A DNA stretch of 64,000 nucleotides, from NCBI GenBank assembly GCA_026874595.1, contig CM049321.1, forward strand, positions 6,064,979 to 6,128,978, in the 5' to 3' direction. The translations under genes were made by a program, and so were the position numbers. This stretch comes from Sipunculus nudus (Eukaryota; Annelida; Sipuncula; Golfingiida; Sipunculidae). Below are positions 12,046-23,499 of the stretch, piece after piece (position 1 is the stretch's first letter; each line of letters opens with the position of its first letter). The notes under the pieces were generated by a model. The model was given only the letters and a program-made list of their open reading frames with translations. It did not search any database and was not told the origin of the DNA.

Positions 12046-13215
12046 CCATGGATTACAGATGAAATTCCGCCCTTGATAAAACTCAGGGATAACATGCTAA
12101 CCAATTACAAGAATAGTGTTGAGGCAGAATTGCACACAAAGTTTGTAAGCTGAGTAACATGGTATAGATAAAAGTTAAAAAACAGGAACAGGGATACTTA
12201 TCCAGTCAGATAAATGAGTACAATAGATGGAAGAAAGCAATAGAAAAAAGTATAGAAAAAGGGTATAAAATTTGCAAAAGTCATACCATTACATGAAAAA
12301 AGTAGGTTGGATAAAAATAATTATAGGCCATTGTCAATTTGATTTTTTAGTTCAAAAGTACTGGAAAAGACTATTTATGAACAATTTGAAATTTATTTGA
12401 AAATTATAACCTAATATAACCACTTCAATCAAGATTTCATCATTTACATTCAAAATATAAATTCCTTACTTATCATGCAGGTTAGAAACTGATATTGTAC
12501 AAAAAGTTGGAGGCTATAGGAATAGAAAAGATATATGTATGTTGGTTCACCTCGTATCTAACAAATAGGGGGCAAATTATTAATGTAAATAGCTGTACAT
12601 CAGAGGTGTACCACAGGGATCACAAGGTTTAAGCAAATGTATAGATATTCCACATTTCTTGATGAACAAACCAAAACAAATACTGAGATATTGTCGAATA
12701 AGTGTCATTTAAATTATTCATGGAATAGCTAAAATTCATCACTAACAACTGGTTTAAACAGGGAATTACCAATATGGCAAAACAAAATCATTAGATTGGT
12801 ATTGAACAAGGACAGGAGGTCCCATGTGGTGTTTCATGAATTTTGTTAAGTCGGGTAGTTGAATGTAGAAATGGACTTACTTAGCTGCAATTAAATAACA
12901 TGTTTAACATGAGCATACACCATTATATCTCCAAGTTCAATTTGATTATGTAAAATGATCATACTTATATACAATAAGATTGTTATAATAATCAGTTAAA
13001 TTACTTAGAGTTAGTGCAGCTGGTAGTCAGACTTTCTTTTTCGCGTGTATTAAATTATGGAACTATTTGCCTGTTGACCTTTAGTCTAAAAATACCAGTT
13101 CTAGCTACGATTGATGAGTATTCACGCAAAAGGAAAGTCTGGATATGTGTTTTAAACTTTATAATGTCAACATCTGTTATATTTCTAAGGCTATCTGTTT
13201 GGATTTTTTTATTGT
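12030..13215 (+). pseudogene. Decayed LINE reverse transcriptase remnant
   Basis: Translating the plus strand in several frames gives, in order: KPWITDEI near 12040, a pre-RT motif seen in many non-LTR elements; NYRPLSI near 12318; LEKTIYEQ near 12360; RGVPQGSQG at 12602-12628, the RT motif before the catalytic palm; and LWNYLPVDL at 13052-13081, the C-terminal motif of Jockey/CR1/RTE-type proteins. Frame changes, stops and deletions are numerous and the YADD box was not found. The element is dead and appears internally deleted. Clade cannot be assigned from this. Confidence 0.65.
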
Positions 13216-13939
13216 TTACTTAACAAGCTAAGGCTTTTTATGTACTTTCAATTACTCAGGGCAGTAATTATTAATAACATTAATGATTCATAATTTATTA
13301 TTTAAAGGTGAAATGTCTCCAAATATCGATAAAATGTTTTGGTACCTATCAAGTCAGGTGTAAAATTGTATGGTTGACATTTATAATTTGCTTCTTGCAT
13401 ATCACCTTCGCGCTATATAGACTACAATGAAAATAAGTTTCTATAACTTTTATAAAAATAACTTTTTAGTGCTTTTTGTAAAATATGTCATTGAATTTGC
13501 ATATACATATGCTGATTGCTTGAATTAAACTACTACTAAAACTATTCTATTCCCTTCTTCAGCTACAGGAATAGACAAAAGTGAACTGCATGTTGGCCGA
13601 TTTTTGAACCATGAACACATCTAGTATACATTAAAGCAAATGACCAAAAGGCCTGAGTCTGTTATACGTTGCGTATCTTAAAACAGAATAAGCCTGAGAA
13701 CAGTTAATCTCTGGAAACAAGGCCACCCTTTAGACTGTGAAAATGTGGCTTAAATAGAGGAATGGCCTTAATATAGGAAGTGACCAAGTGTGAGGATTGG
13801 TTTATAACGAAGAAACAAAACATTAATTCAGATGTCTTTTATACAACCAGGAACATATATAAAATAGAATGCAACCATCAGTTATATATATTTATATATA
13901 TACATATTAATATAATGTTCACGTTATATTTTAATACAT

Positions 13940-14830
13940 TATGTACACTGTTTACATCCTATGAAAGAAATGTGGCTATGGATGACTGTCTGTAACATAT
14001 CTTTGATTCCACAATTTCCTGCTGATAAGATAGTTCTAGGTTCCCTGCAGTAGTGTAGCATCTACATAGACTCTTATTCATTCAAAAATTATCAGTTGCT
14101 GCACCCAATCCATTGCCTTATGTACATCTTTGATGTTGTTTTTCTCTAGCTTTGCTTTGTTGTCATTATCTGAATTATGACCACTGTTTGTCGGTTCGAT
14201 GGCCTTCTGTTTCAAGTCTGGCTCCCTGTAACAGTCATCTTATTTGCAAAAGTCCCCACAGTGTCAAGGTTTATTGAGACAATGATAGGCCCCTGCAAAT
14301 GCTAGTTCACCTGGCACGGTAAGTCAGCAGTTTTACTGACATTGACCATTTTTTAACCATTTTGTACAATCATGGACGTTACCCCGGAGTCACGCCTATT
14401 TACCAAACATATGCCTCAATCGGTTGGCAAGTGGTATTGTTTGTATACATGTACACCGCCACGTCACCAATAAATCTCCGCAAGGTAGTTTCCGTGTGTT
14501 TCCTTTTTTTTTTTTTTACAAAATTTCAAAAGTAAAAAGAAAGTAATATTCTGTATAACCGTTTAGGTTGGAATTAGTGTGAAGAACGCGTGCTTTGTAT
14601 TCCTTAAATGGCTAAATCATTGTTATTTTGACTTTCAAGCCGAGACAGCTCATTTTGGATGTAAAAGCGTGCCGTTAGAAAGAATGTGTGCAGTCGCTCT
14701 ATCATTGAATTTCTTTGATATATCTCATGTGTGGGAAAAATTATTTGCGTGCGTTGGTCCTGCGATCATACGAGCACAAAGAAACATTGAAGATCAACAG
14801 TTTGCCATTGCCTTTGTTTGCTAACTGAAT
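13940..14830 (-). mobile_element. Tigger-like fragment, copy 2, split by about 500 bases
   Basis: The segments 13940-14240 and 14740-14830 match 10590-10870 and 10862-10930 respectively, in the same orientation. About 500 bases at 14240-14740 have no counterpart in copy 1. The minus-strand tail peptide is recognisable but its frame is broken by stops. The open frames at 14579-14824 and 14741-14929 span the junction and are probably not genes. Confidence 0.4.
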
Positions 14831-14929
14831 AATGACTTGTTCTGATTTGAGTTCATGATAATCAAGCACCGATGCAAACAGTTGGTTGACAACATCGGCA
14901 CAAAGGTATGAACCCATGCCGTTGCGCAT

Positions 14930-15950
14930 ACTAATGAGGTTCAGTTGAAATTGTGACCTTAACTCACTGTCAATCCCGGTCCTGGCCGAGGGTTGACCGT
15001 TATCCAGTCACTCATTTGTAAACATGAATTTGTAAGGGTGAGACCTTGCGTATAATGATAATACCAAGCGGGGCCACTCGATATGCAAATCACCGGAAAT
15101 CGTTTACTTAAGAAATCCTGGTAAAAACATAGCATGTAGGTTCCAGAACCTAGACGTACTACGGATTAGAGTAATGACCTTAATGAACAACAAAGCGATC
15201 ATGAAATAATGAAGCTCTGACAATTATCGAGAGGTGACCGTAAGCAGTTGTAGTGCATAGATATTTATATAACATGAGTTTGGGTTTTTAAACGTTACAT
15301 ATGCATAGAACCTAAAATGGTATGCGGTCTAGATACTTATGCTTCATTCATGAAATTTCCCTTAAGAAATGTAGAATATGGTGTGATGAGACTGTCCATA
15401 GGCATATTTAAGTCTTATAGCTTATTTTAGCTGATTACATTAGGACACCCGCTCTCATTGGCTTATTCCTTGCCCTGTACCAGTATCGGTGTCATCGGAC
15501 CAAAGAGAGGGGAAGTCGATACCAGAATCTCATTGACATGATTAGAATTCTTTGCTCTGTGCGCATCCTGATGTTCAGGACCAGGGACCCTTTCAATACA
15601 AAGCAGCAGTTTAATGAAAAACGAAACTTTGGATGACTGCAGTGTATAACCGCTACATGAGGAGCGTAGTACAAGACACAAAGAAGAGTAGCTTCTACAT
15701 TGCAACAGTTTCTAGAATATCTTCATGGAGTCTAAGTACTTGACATCTTCTTCTTTGGTGATGTTGTTGGTCCTTCGCCCTCTAGTCTACTGCATGCAAC
15801 TTATTAGAGTTCTTACATTTTTCTAAACAAATGTAGCAATTAATCATATGATTTATTTTGCTATATCATGGGTAAGTTTAACTTACAAAAAGAAAACCTA
15901 ATAAAGTGTAAGCTAAACTCAGCAGGAAGTTATTTCATGCAGCTGAAATA
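14930..15950. other. Intergenic, no gene seen
   Basis: Mixed-composition DNA. The frames at 15463-15705 on the minus strand are unrecognised and not supported by splice sites or a second copy. Confidence 0.4.
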
Positions 15951-15959
15951 AAAAGACTG

Positions 15960-16600
15960 ACCTTAATAAGCTATTGACACAAGTCTTCCAAACTAAATAA
16001 CGGTCGTTTATTTTGGCACTCCATAAAAAAGTATACATCTTGCATTATTTTCAAATTAAACATGATAACATCTCGTTCCCCCTCTTGACCAACAGGCAAT
16101 CAGACTACCTTATCTAGCGCTCTGACCTATGAGTGTGTTCTGTACTCTAGCGTCTACAGATTGCGCCTGATTACGTCACACATCCTAACCGTCTGGACAC
16201 GAGACCACCTGACACCAAGAAATCGGGTGAAACATTATGTAAGTGCGTTGCCTTTTAAGTCTATGTTAAACAATGCTAATTCAGGAAACATAATCATTCC
16301 CTCCACAGAAAGTGCGAAACTGTACTGAATCCAATATCTCTGAACCAACGTTCTCACGCTTACAACAATACCTTAAACGCATAATAATGTACTACAACTT
16401 AAAGAAATAATCATCATGTTATACTCTCCTTTCTTGAATTTGCAATAAAATAACTAATTCATACCTCTCTGGTATTTAAAGAGAAAATACATGCTATTTT
16501 CTCTATACATAATTTCAATCCACTACATACTAAGTAAAAACATAGTACACAATATATATATATACTCATATCTACATACCGTGCTTGTCTCAACAAGTAA
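15960..16600 (-). repeat. Possible 3' LTR region of the decayed Ty3/gypsy element
   Basis: On the minus strand this follows directly after the RNase H end. The stretch begins near TGTTGAGACAAGC (complement of about 16585) and contains AATAAA (complement of 16007-16012). Both fit an LTR, but no matching second LTR was identified, so the call is by position only. Confidence 0.25.
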
Positions 16601-16619
16601 CCACAAGATCAAATGCAGT

Positions 16620-17850
16620 TCCACACACTGGCAACCTACTAAGGAACACTGGCCAATGATCTAGATTGCCAGAGACAGCCTTTATCTCAAACCTGCATTC
16701 TTGTTACACTAAAGCTGTCATTACTCTCTTGTTAATACACTTGGCTTTGCTTATACACCTGAGTAGTTTTTGGTCTGTCTGTACAGTGACAGTCAACATG
16801 GCAAGTAAATTTCAAATTCTTATACAGCCCAAACTAGTGCCATGCACTATAATTCGACGGCAGATAGATATCTTTCTCTAATCAGTAATTCTGCTAAAAG
16901 ACCTAACGGATTGCATCATCCTGTCATGTTCCTGCATGATGATACTTCCGATTCCGACATCCGACGCGTAGCATATCAGGTAGAACCTCTTACTGAAATC
17001 GGGTAAAATCAGAATGGGGGGTCAGCTAGCTTACTTTGAAGAGCGCCGTATGCATTCTCATGGACATCTTACCAATCCAATTTGTTAGGCTGCCATTTCT
17101 TATAAGGTCAGTTAACGGAACTGCTACTTCGGCAAAGTTAGGCACTAACTTCCGGTAACAACCAGTAATGCCGAGAAAAGATAGCAACACTTTGTTGGTT
17201 TTTGGCCCTTTTGTGCCCTTAATTTTCTTTAGCTGGGACGGGTCGGTTGCTAAATATCTGCCGCCTACAAGTCGGCCTAAAAATTATTGCCTGCGATATC
17301 CTACGAACGTCTAAGCAGGGTAAGCTGCCAGGTTGACTCGCTTGGGCCTAGCTAGCACTTCACTAAGCGTTCTTACATGATCGTCTCATATTTTCAACTT
17401 GTACTAGCACTTCGTCTTTATAGCATACCTTTATAGCATGACGCTGAACAACTTCCGTATTATGTGGGTAAACACTGCGCCTACCGTCACTTAACAGAAT
17501 GGTATTACCATGAAATGGTTTTGTCCCCCAGGCGTTACACATGCTGTTTTGTCTTTATGATAGAAACCTTTCAACAGATCGATTTTGGTAAAGTATCTGC
17601 TTTTGGCTACCTCCATGGACATTGTTCTGGCATTGGTTGTCGATCAAAAACTACTGACTTGTTCAATTTACGGAAATCGATCACGAATCTGATCTTTCCA
17701 TCAGATTTACGAAGCATAATGCATGGTGACGCAAAACACGATTATGCCTTACTGTGTCATCTGGCTGATTTTTGATCGAAAATATCTCTCAACTCAAACC
17801 GAACATGATACAGTTTCGACTTCGCCGGTGTACAAGAAGTGAGTCGAATA
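16620..17850 (-). pseudogene. Reverse transcriptase - RNase H remnant (element 2)
   Basis: The minus strand gives, with stops and frame changes: a KSKLYHVRFEL stretch before RT; a CVTPGGQNHF stretch; LGITGCYRKLVPNFAEVAVP near 17150, the RT thumb/connection motif; PILILPDFSKRFYL near 17030, the start of RNase H; and KAKCINKR near 16730 followed by an FLSRL end. Each has a clear counterpart in the intact element at 54405-56564. The RT active-site box is lost. At least ten in-frame stops are needed to read the whole region. Confidence 0.75.
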
Positions 17851-18099
17851 TAACATTTGATCAAATTGTTGATTATGGGGTCTCTTAAAAACTCCCCTTT
17901 ACTGGTTTAGCAAAAGTCGTATCTCGCGCTATTGATATGTACATCACGTTTATTTTGTTACACATCTTCAAGGGAAATGACACGTAGGAGGTTTCATTTA
18001 TTTCTCCACGAGGTTGAGCTCTCTATCAAAGGGGATATCGGAATAACATTAGTAGGGATTATCCGGATTTTCGTATGAGCCTAAAGTTATCGCCCTTTC

Positions 18100-18660
18100 G
18101 GCATGCTCAAGTTCAGCCCTGGTCTGATATCTTTCAGCATGTTCATATGGAAAGTTCGGACCTTGTGTACGACCTTGATCCCATAGTCGATGTCACCTAC
18201 TTTACCTACAACGCTGTAGGGACCTTTCCACTGGACCAACTGCGTGTTTCGGTCAGGTACACCTCATCGCCGATCTTGAATTTGCGGCTGCGTTAACCTA
18301 CCTGGCAGACCTGCTTGTATTTACATGCGGGTTTGCCCAGTCCTTCTCGAGCTAACGCGCACGTATCTGTAAGCTTGTCCTTGAGATCAAGTATGTTATG
18401 ATACGTAGTCTGTGTCAGTAACTGGATCGCGTTTGATCAAGAGATCGCGTAGAATGCACATGGGGCCTCTTACAACTCGCCCATACAGAAACTCAAACCG
18501 AGAGAAATCTATGCTCCCATGTGGTGTCTATCTATAAGCAAAGAGCACAGCACACAAATATCGATCCCAATCTCGTAGTGTCTCTGCGCACATACACTTC
18601 AACATCTGTGTCAGGGTGCCCATCGAGTAGTATGGTGGGGTAGTTAGTTGCTTCACTGAA
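18100..18660 (-). pseudogene. Integrase C-terminal remnant (element 2)
   Basis: The minus-strand translation shows HPDTDVEVYVRRDTTRLGS, a counterpart of the stretch after the integrase catalytic glutamate. It is followed by a KFKIGDEVYLTETRSWSSGKV stretch, a degenerate GPY/F-type module, all broken by stops. It lies upstream of RT in the transcriptional sense, as in the intact element. The catalytic core before it is displaced or destroyed by the inserted repeat copy at 18868-20322. Confidence 0.65.
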
Positions 18661-18867
18661 AGCAACACCTATATTCTCTTATGAGGTGTACTGACTCTCC
18701 ATGTCTGTGAGTACTACCGATGGCACCCCTGCACGTAAATAGACATCAACTTACGCGTCGGCTTCGGTTGCGATGTCTATGTTGTTTAAGGCCACTGCCT
18801 CTTTATAGCGCGTAGCGTAGTCCATTCTGGTCAGTATATATCGATGACCCTTGCTGGACGCGAGATT

Positions 18868-20322
18868 GATCGTAGGCCGCCGTAAACCTCTCGCCCATCC
18901 CCGCAATGCTAACTATATCATGAGATTGTTTCTCTTTCTATAACAGAGATCCTTGCTGCTAAAGTTCAAATACTGTTCGCGCATCAGAAAGCCGACTAAC
19001 AGATTATAATTATAGCCTACGCCTGCCATCGAATGGTCAAAATACCGTACTGAACTGACTGGGTTATTCGCAACGCTCTTGCCTGCAATTAAAAACCTTT
19101 TTACGAAATTCTTCCTCAGTCATCTGGTAACGATTTTTTTTTCATTACTAAGTGCCGCCTTAAATGTGAGCACTTTTATACCTTGAGTCTGGCTTCACGT
19201 TTACGCTCTATTGCTTCGTTTTCCCGCTTCATTTCTCCCCGTCTAGCCCTCTATAACATGCTTGGCGTCATCTTACTGCTTTGCTTTTAAAGCTTCAAGA
19301 CGCTTGTTAACAAACTTTTGCAGTGTATCGCCGTTACGCCCTTACGCTTTCCTACACTCAACCATCAAGGACTTCATGGTTATGGCTAAACTGACCGGCT
19401 ATACAAAGGAAACGCGTACCATACACTAGTCCCGCCAGTGCTTTAGTACTTTAATTACCATCATGTTTTAAATTAATCGTGATCCCATGTACTGATAGAC
19501 GTTATTCAATGACAGCTCTTATCACTAAAGACTTGTAGAGACGACATGGTGAATCCCTGATATTTGCATATTGGGGCCTCACAAGGTGAAGATACCCCGC
19601 ATTTGCCCAGGAGGCCCTCACGCCTCCCGTGAATGACATCGTTGCTATGAGAACACCAACTGCAATCCCATATATTCAATAGATAGCTCAACCCGCTTGG
19701 TAACATTTGCATTAAATTCATGTATTCATGTACTCCATACACGGAAATCCGTGTCCTGTGATATATCTCTGTTATACGAACATAAAGGTCCATGGAGCAA
19801 ACAAATACTCTGTGAAAGACCACCAATTACTGATGACCTCTTCGGGAAAAGACCGTAGATGAGGGAGGCTGAGATGTGTGGCGCTGACCGTCCTATAACC
19901 ATTGGCGTTTGCCAGTAGAAGAAAAGGTCGACCAGAGAGCATTTTAGTTAAATAATTTAACTTGGCCGTACCTGTTAGTTTTGTGGCACAGCAAAATAAG
20001 GTTGATGGCTCTGTTAGTGAGAGGAATTATGTGATAACCATGACATACTAATTTAAACTTAGCAACACTAGCTGACTAATCTCTACTCTTGTCTGAGTAA
20101 TCATCAGGCATAATACAGTGGTTTATCATATCTATGTATTGAACTGCAATAACTTTATGTGGAGTATGTATGTGTTAAGTCTCAGCACTAATTCCCAATT
20201 TCAAATATTACTTCACATTAAACAGCCCCAAGAGTTAAGTTAATTATCAATATGAAAAATTCACAATGTAATCAAGAAATAAAATTCTTGAAAGGATGTA
20301 AGCTTTAAGCGGTAAAGTCAAA
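18868..20322. repeat. Direct repeat copy R1 (about 1.46 kb)
   Basis: It is nearly identical to 21603-23062 in the same orientation. I counted roughly two dozen differences, about 98 percent identity by eye. The shared edges are GATCGTAGG on the left and GGTAAAGTCAAA on the right. The content is a gag 5' part plus upstream sequence, already carrying stops. It sits inside the integrase gene of element 2, between the HHCC domain and the C-terminal part. The identical 106-codon minus-strand frame (19506-19826) in both copies reflects recent duplication, not selection. Confidence 0.9.
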
Positions 20323-20382
20323 TCGGTCCTTCAAAATCAATGGCGATCATACGCCAAGGTTCGTCGATTACGGGCATTTTAC

Positions 20383-20592
20383 CTAACGTAGTCCCAGGCA
20401 CCCTGCCTTTCGGTGTATTTTAAAGACATATGGGCACAACTTGCAGAACACTGCTATATCGCCGTACATCCTCTTCAAGTGGAACTTGGCTATTACACGT
20501 TCGTGTGTTCGATCTACGCCCTGATGGTTCACCATAAACGCTTCGTGACCCATCTTCATTACATCTGCCGGTAAATAAAACTCGAGTAACAC
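20383..20592 (-). pseudogene. Integrase N-terminal HHCC zinc domain (element 2)
   Basis: An open minus-strand frame carries GHEAFMVNHQGVDRT and later FCKLCP, which are the H-x(6)-H and C-x2-C ligands of the integrase zinc-binding domain. It follows the protease remnant and precedes RT by about 2.5 kb, so integrase is upstream of RT. The frame is open for 70 codons because the rest of the domain is cut by stops on both sides. Confidence 0.75.
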
Positions 20593-20879
20593 GATTCCCG
20601 ACCCATTCGAATCATCGAGTTTATTTTGTGCAATTTGGACTGAAAAAAATCAATCGTCTCAAACCTGAAAAGTGTTATCACTTCCGCCAGTAGATTAAGC
20701 AAGCTTTCAGTACGGAGCTCACGACTGACTGCCTTCCCGAGTCTTCAAAACTTCGGCCCATCTTACATCAGCGACTGGACTGGCTACATGCAAAATTTGC
20801 GTCGGTAACACTCGCTTACGTGCAACTGCGCGTATTTCTTCTGCTGACGTCACTTCTCTTGGTAACTGAACAATAACAC

Positions 20880-22130
20880 GCATTATATCTGAATTCGGAT
20901 CAGATTTCCATATTGGATTCGGATTGCTTAAATCTCGATACTTTTCTTAGCCCTAAGTTGCAAATGGCATCTGTGACAACCACCGCTTTAATAGTTTCCA
21001 TAAAATAGGGACAATCATCAATCATGGCTGTAGAAAATAAACCGCCAAACTGGTCCATCAATCAAGCGATATTCGACATTGTGTCAGATGGACTTGTTCG
21101 GATCCACATATGTTTCACTTTCTTCTGCAGAAGAAGAACAACCGGAATCGCGTTACACTTTCGCTGCCTTGCCGTTTACTAACCCCTCACGAATGGGTAA
21201 AGAACTATCACCCGTATTCCATAGCAGTCCATCCGAATGACTGACACTGTTTATCTCTATCCGGGTATTCGGGACTAACGGTTTTTGACTCGGACTCCTG
21301 GACAATCATTGACAAAGACCTGGGCGTACGCTTCGATGTATTCCCCTGATTACAACAAGGCTTAGTCCCAAGCAGTTCAACAGCGTATTGAAACGCTAGT
21401 TTGGTATAACTTGGCCTAGACCAGGAACTGGTCTGTTTACATTTACGCGCCCTATGCCCCAAACCGTTACATATGAATCAATGTTTGCCTGCCGAGGCTT
21501 AACCGACCAATCACGTGATAAACATCATTTTTCCGACTTGGCTGAATAGTTGTTGTCCTGTAATAGGAGCATTATTTTGGAAGCTGACCGTTAATCTATG
21601 TAGATCGTAGGCCGCCGTAAACCTCTCGCCCATCCCCGCAATGCTAACTATATCATGAGATTGTTTCTCTTTCTATAACAGAGATCCTTGCTGCTAAAGT
21701 TCAAATACTGTTCGCGCATCAGAAAGCCGACTAACAGATTATAATTATAGCCTACGCCTGCCATCGAATGGTCAAAATACCGTACTGAACTGACTGGGTT
21801 ATTCGCAACGCTCTTGCCTGCAAGTAAAAAACTTTTTACGAAATTCTTCCTCAGTCATCTGGTAACGATTTTTTTTTCATTACTAAGTGCCGCCTTAAAT
21901 GTGAGCACTTTTATACCTTGAGTCTGGCTTCACGTTTACGCTCTATTGCTTCGTTTTCCCGCTTCATTTCTCCCCGTCTAGCCCTCTATAACATGGTTGG
22001 CGTCATCCCACTGCTTTGCTTTTAAAGCTTCAAGACGCTTGTTAACAAACTTTTGCAGTGTATCGCCGTTACGCCCTTACGCTTGCCTACACTCGACAAT
22101 AGACATCAAGGACTTCATGGTTATGGCTAA
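20880..22130 (-). pseudogene. Gag - zinc knuckle - protease remnants (element 2)
   Basis: Gag is recognised by a charged, coiled-coil-like stretch with K, R and E repeats near 22000. This matches the same region of element 3 at 62820-63000. The zinc knuckle near 21425-21475 reads C-N-G-L-G-H-R-A-R-K-C after I-C, but the codon of its first cysteine is TGA. The protease near 21190-21140 has a RDSGCS stretch, aligned with the same motif in element 3, where D-S/T-G is the aspartic protease active site. All are broken by stops. Confidence 0.6.
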
Positions 22131-23062
22131 ACTGACCGGCTATACAAAGGAAACGCGTACCATACACTAGTCCCGCCAGTGCTTTAGTACTTTAATTACC
22201 ATCATGTTTAAAATTAATCGTGATCCCATGTACTGATAGACGTTATTCAATGACAGCTCTTATCACTAAAGACTTGTAGAGACGACATGGTGAATCCCTG
22301 ATATTTGCATATTAGGGCCTCACAAGGTGAAGACACCCCGCATTTGCCCAGGAGGCCCTCACGCCTCCCGTGAATGACATCGTTGCTATGAGAACACCAA
22401 CTGCAATCCCATATATTCAATAGATAGCTCAACCCGCTTGGTAACATTTGCATTAAATTCATGTATTCATGTACTCCATACACGGAAATCCGTGTCCTGT
22501 GATATATCTCTGTTATACGAACATAAAGGTCCATGGAGCAAACAAATACTCTGTGAAAGACCACCAATTACTGATGACCTCTTCGGAAAAAACCGTAGGT
22601 CAGAGAGGCTGAGATGTGTGGCGCTGACCGTCCTATAACCATTGGCGTTTGCCAGTAGAAGAAAAGGTCGACCAGAGAGCATTTTAGTTAAATAATTTAA
22701 CTTGGCCGTACCTGTTAGTTTTGTGGCACAGCAAAATAAGTTTGATGGCTCTGTTAGTGAGAGGAATTATGTGATAACCATGACATACGAATTTAAACTT
22801 AGCAACACTAGCTGACTAATCTCTACTCTTGTCTGAGTAATTATCAGGCATAATACAGTGGTTTATCATATCTAAGTATTGAACTGCAATAACTTTATGT
22901 GGAGTATGTATGTGTTAAGTCTCAGCACTAATTCCCAATTTCAAATATTACTTCACATTAAACAGCCCCAAGAGTTAAGTTAATTATCAATATGAAAAAT
23001 TCACAATGAAATCAAGAAATAAAATTCTTGAAAGGATGTAAGCTTTAAGCGGTAAAGTCAAA
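21603..23062. repeat. Direct repeat copy R2 (about 1.46 kb)
   Basis: Partner of 18868-20322. Here it is in its natural place at the 5' (minus-strand) end of element 2: gag up to about 22130 and presumably LTR or leader sequence beyond. R2 is therefore the likely source and R1 the derived copy. Confidence 0.85.
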
Positions 23063-23499
23063 CCTAATAGCACTCTTGCCATTGAATGTCACATCCGTGA
23101 AGGAATGGAATTTCGATATTATTTAAACGGTAGCCTAAAGTGGCTGAAATCACATATACACTCAAACAGATAAAAAAGTGTAGAGAATAGATAGAATTTT
23201 GTTGAATTAAAACCCACAGTTCTCTGGAAAGGCGTTCCACACATTAGATGTGAAGATTCTTAGAGTCAATAGTACCCAAAATCACTGAGCCCGATTAATC
23301 CTAACACTAGTTGTAAGCACAAATCACAGAAAGTTCATCTGGCAACACGGCTACTAGTCCAATGATCGTCGCACACATGATTTTCGTATGGAGTCCTCTA
23401 GTCCAAGCCGCTTATCTCTGTATATACATGCAATCACTAGCTCTTCTAACCGCTGGTTTGACAGAGTCTCCAATAAAGTACGCTTGTCTCTCAAGGGGG

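Larger units (their letters stand above)
16600..23062 (-). mobile_element. Decayed Ty3/gypsy element 2, integrase before reverse transcriptase
   Basis: Read on the minus strand, from 23.1 to 16.6 kb, the order is: gag (about 22130-21470), CCHC zinc knuckle (about 21475-21425), protease remnant (about 21210-20880), integrase HHCC domain (20592-20383), an inserted repeat copy (20322-18868), integrase C-terminal part (about 18660-18100), reverse transcriptase (about 17850-17200) and RNase H (about 17170-16620). Domain order is therefore PR-IN-RT-RH, not the usual PR-RT-RH-IN of Ty3/gypsy. It is like Gmr1-type elements, reported first in deuterostomes by Goodwin and Poulter. Stops and frameshifts are everywhere; the element is dead. 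Related copies lie at 54405-56612 and 60362-63120. Confidence 0.75.

Noticed and set aside
19506-19826. 106-codon minus-strand frame repeated almost unchanged at 22247-22567
   Set aside because: It is conserved only because R1 and R2 are recent copies. It has no domain and sits in a dead element.
18868-23062. R1 and R2 as the two LTRs of one element
   Set aside because: The repeat includes gag sequence and one copy lies inside integrase, so its ends are not LTR ends.
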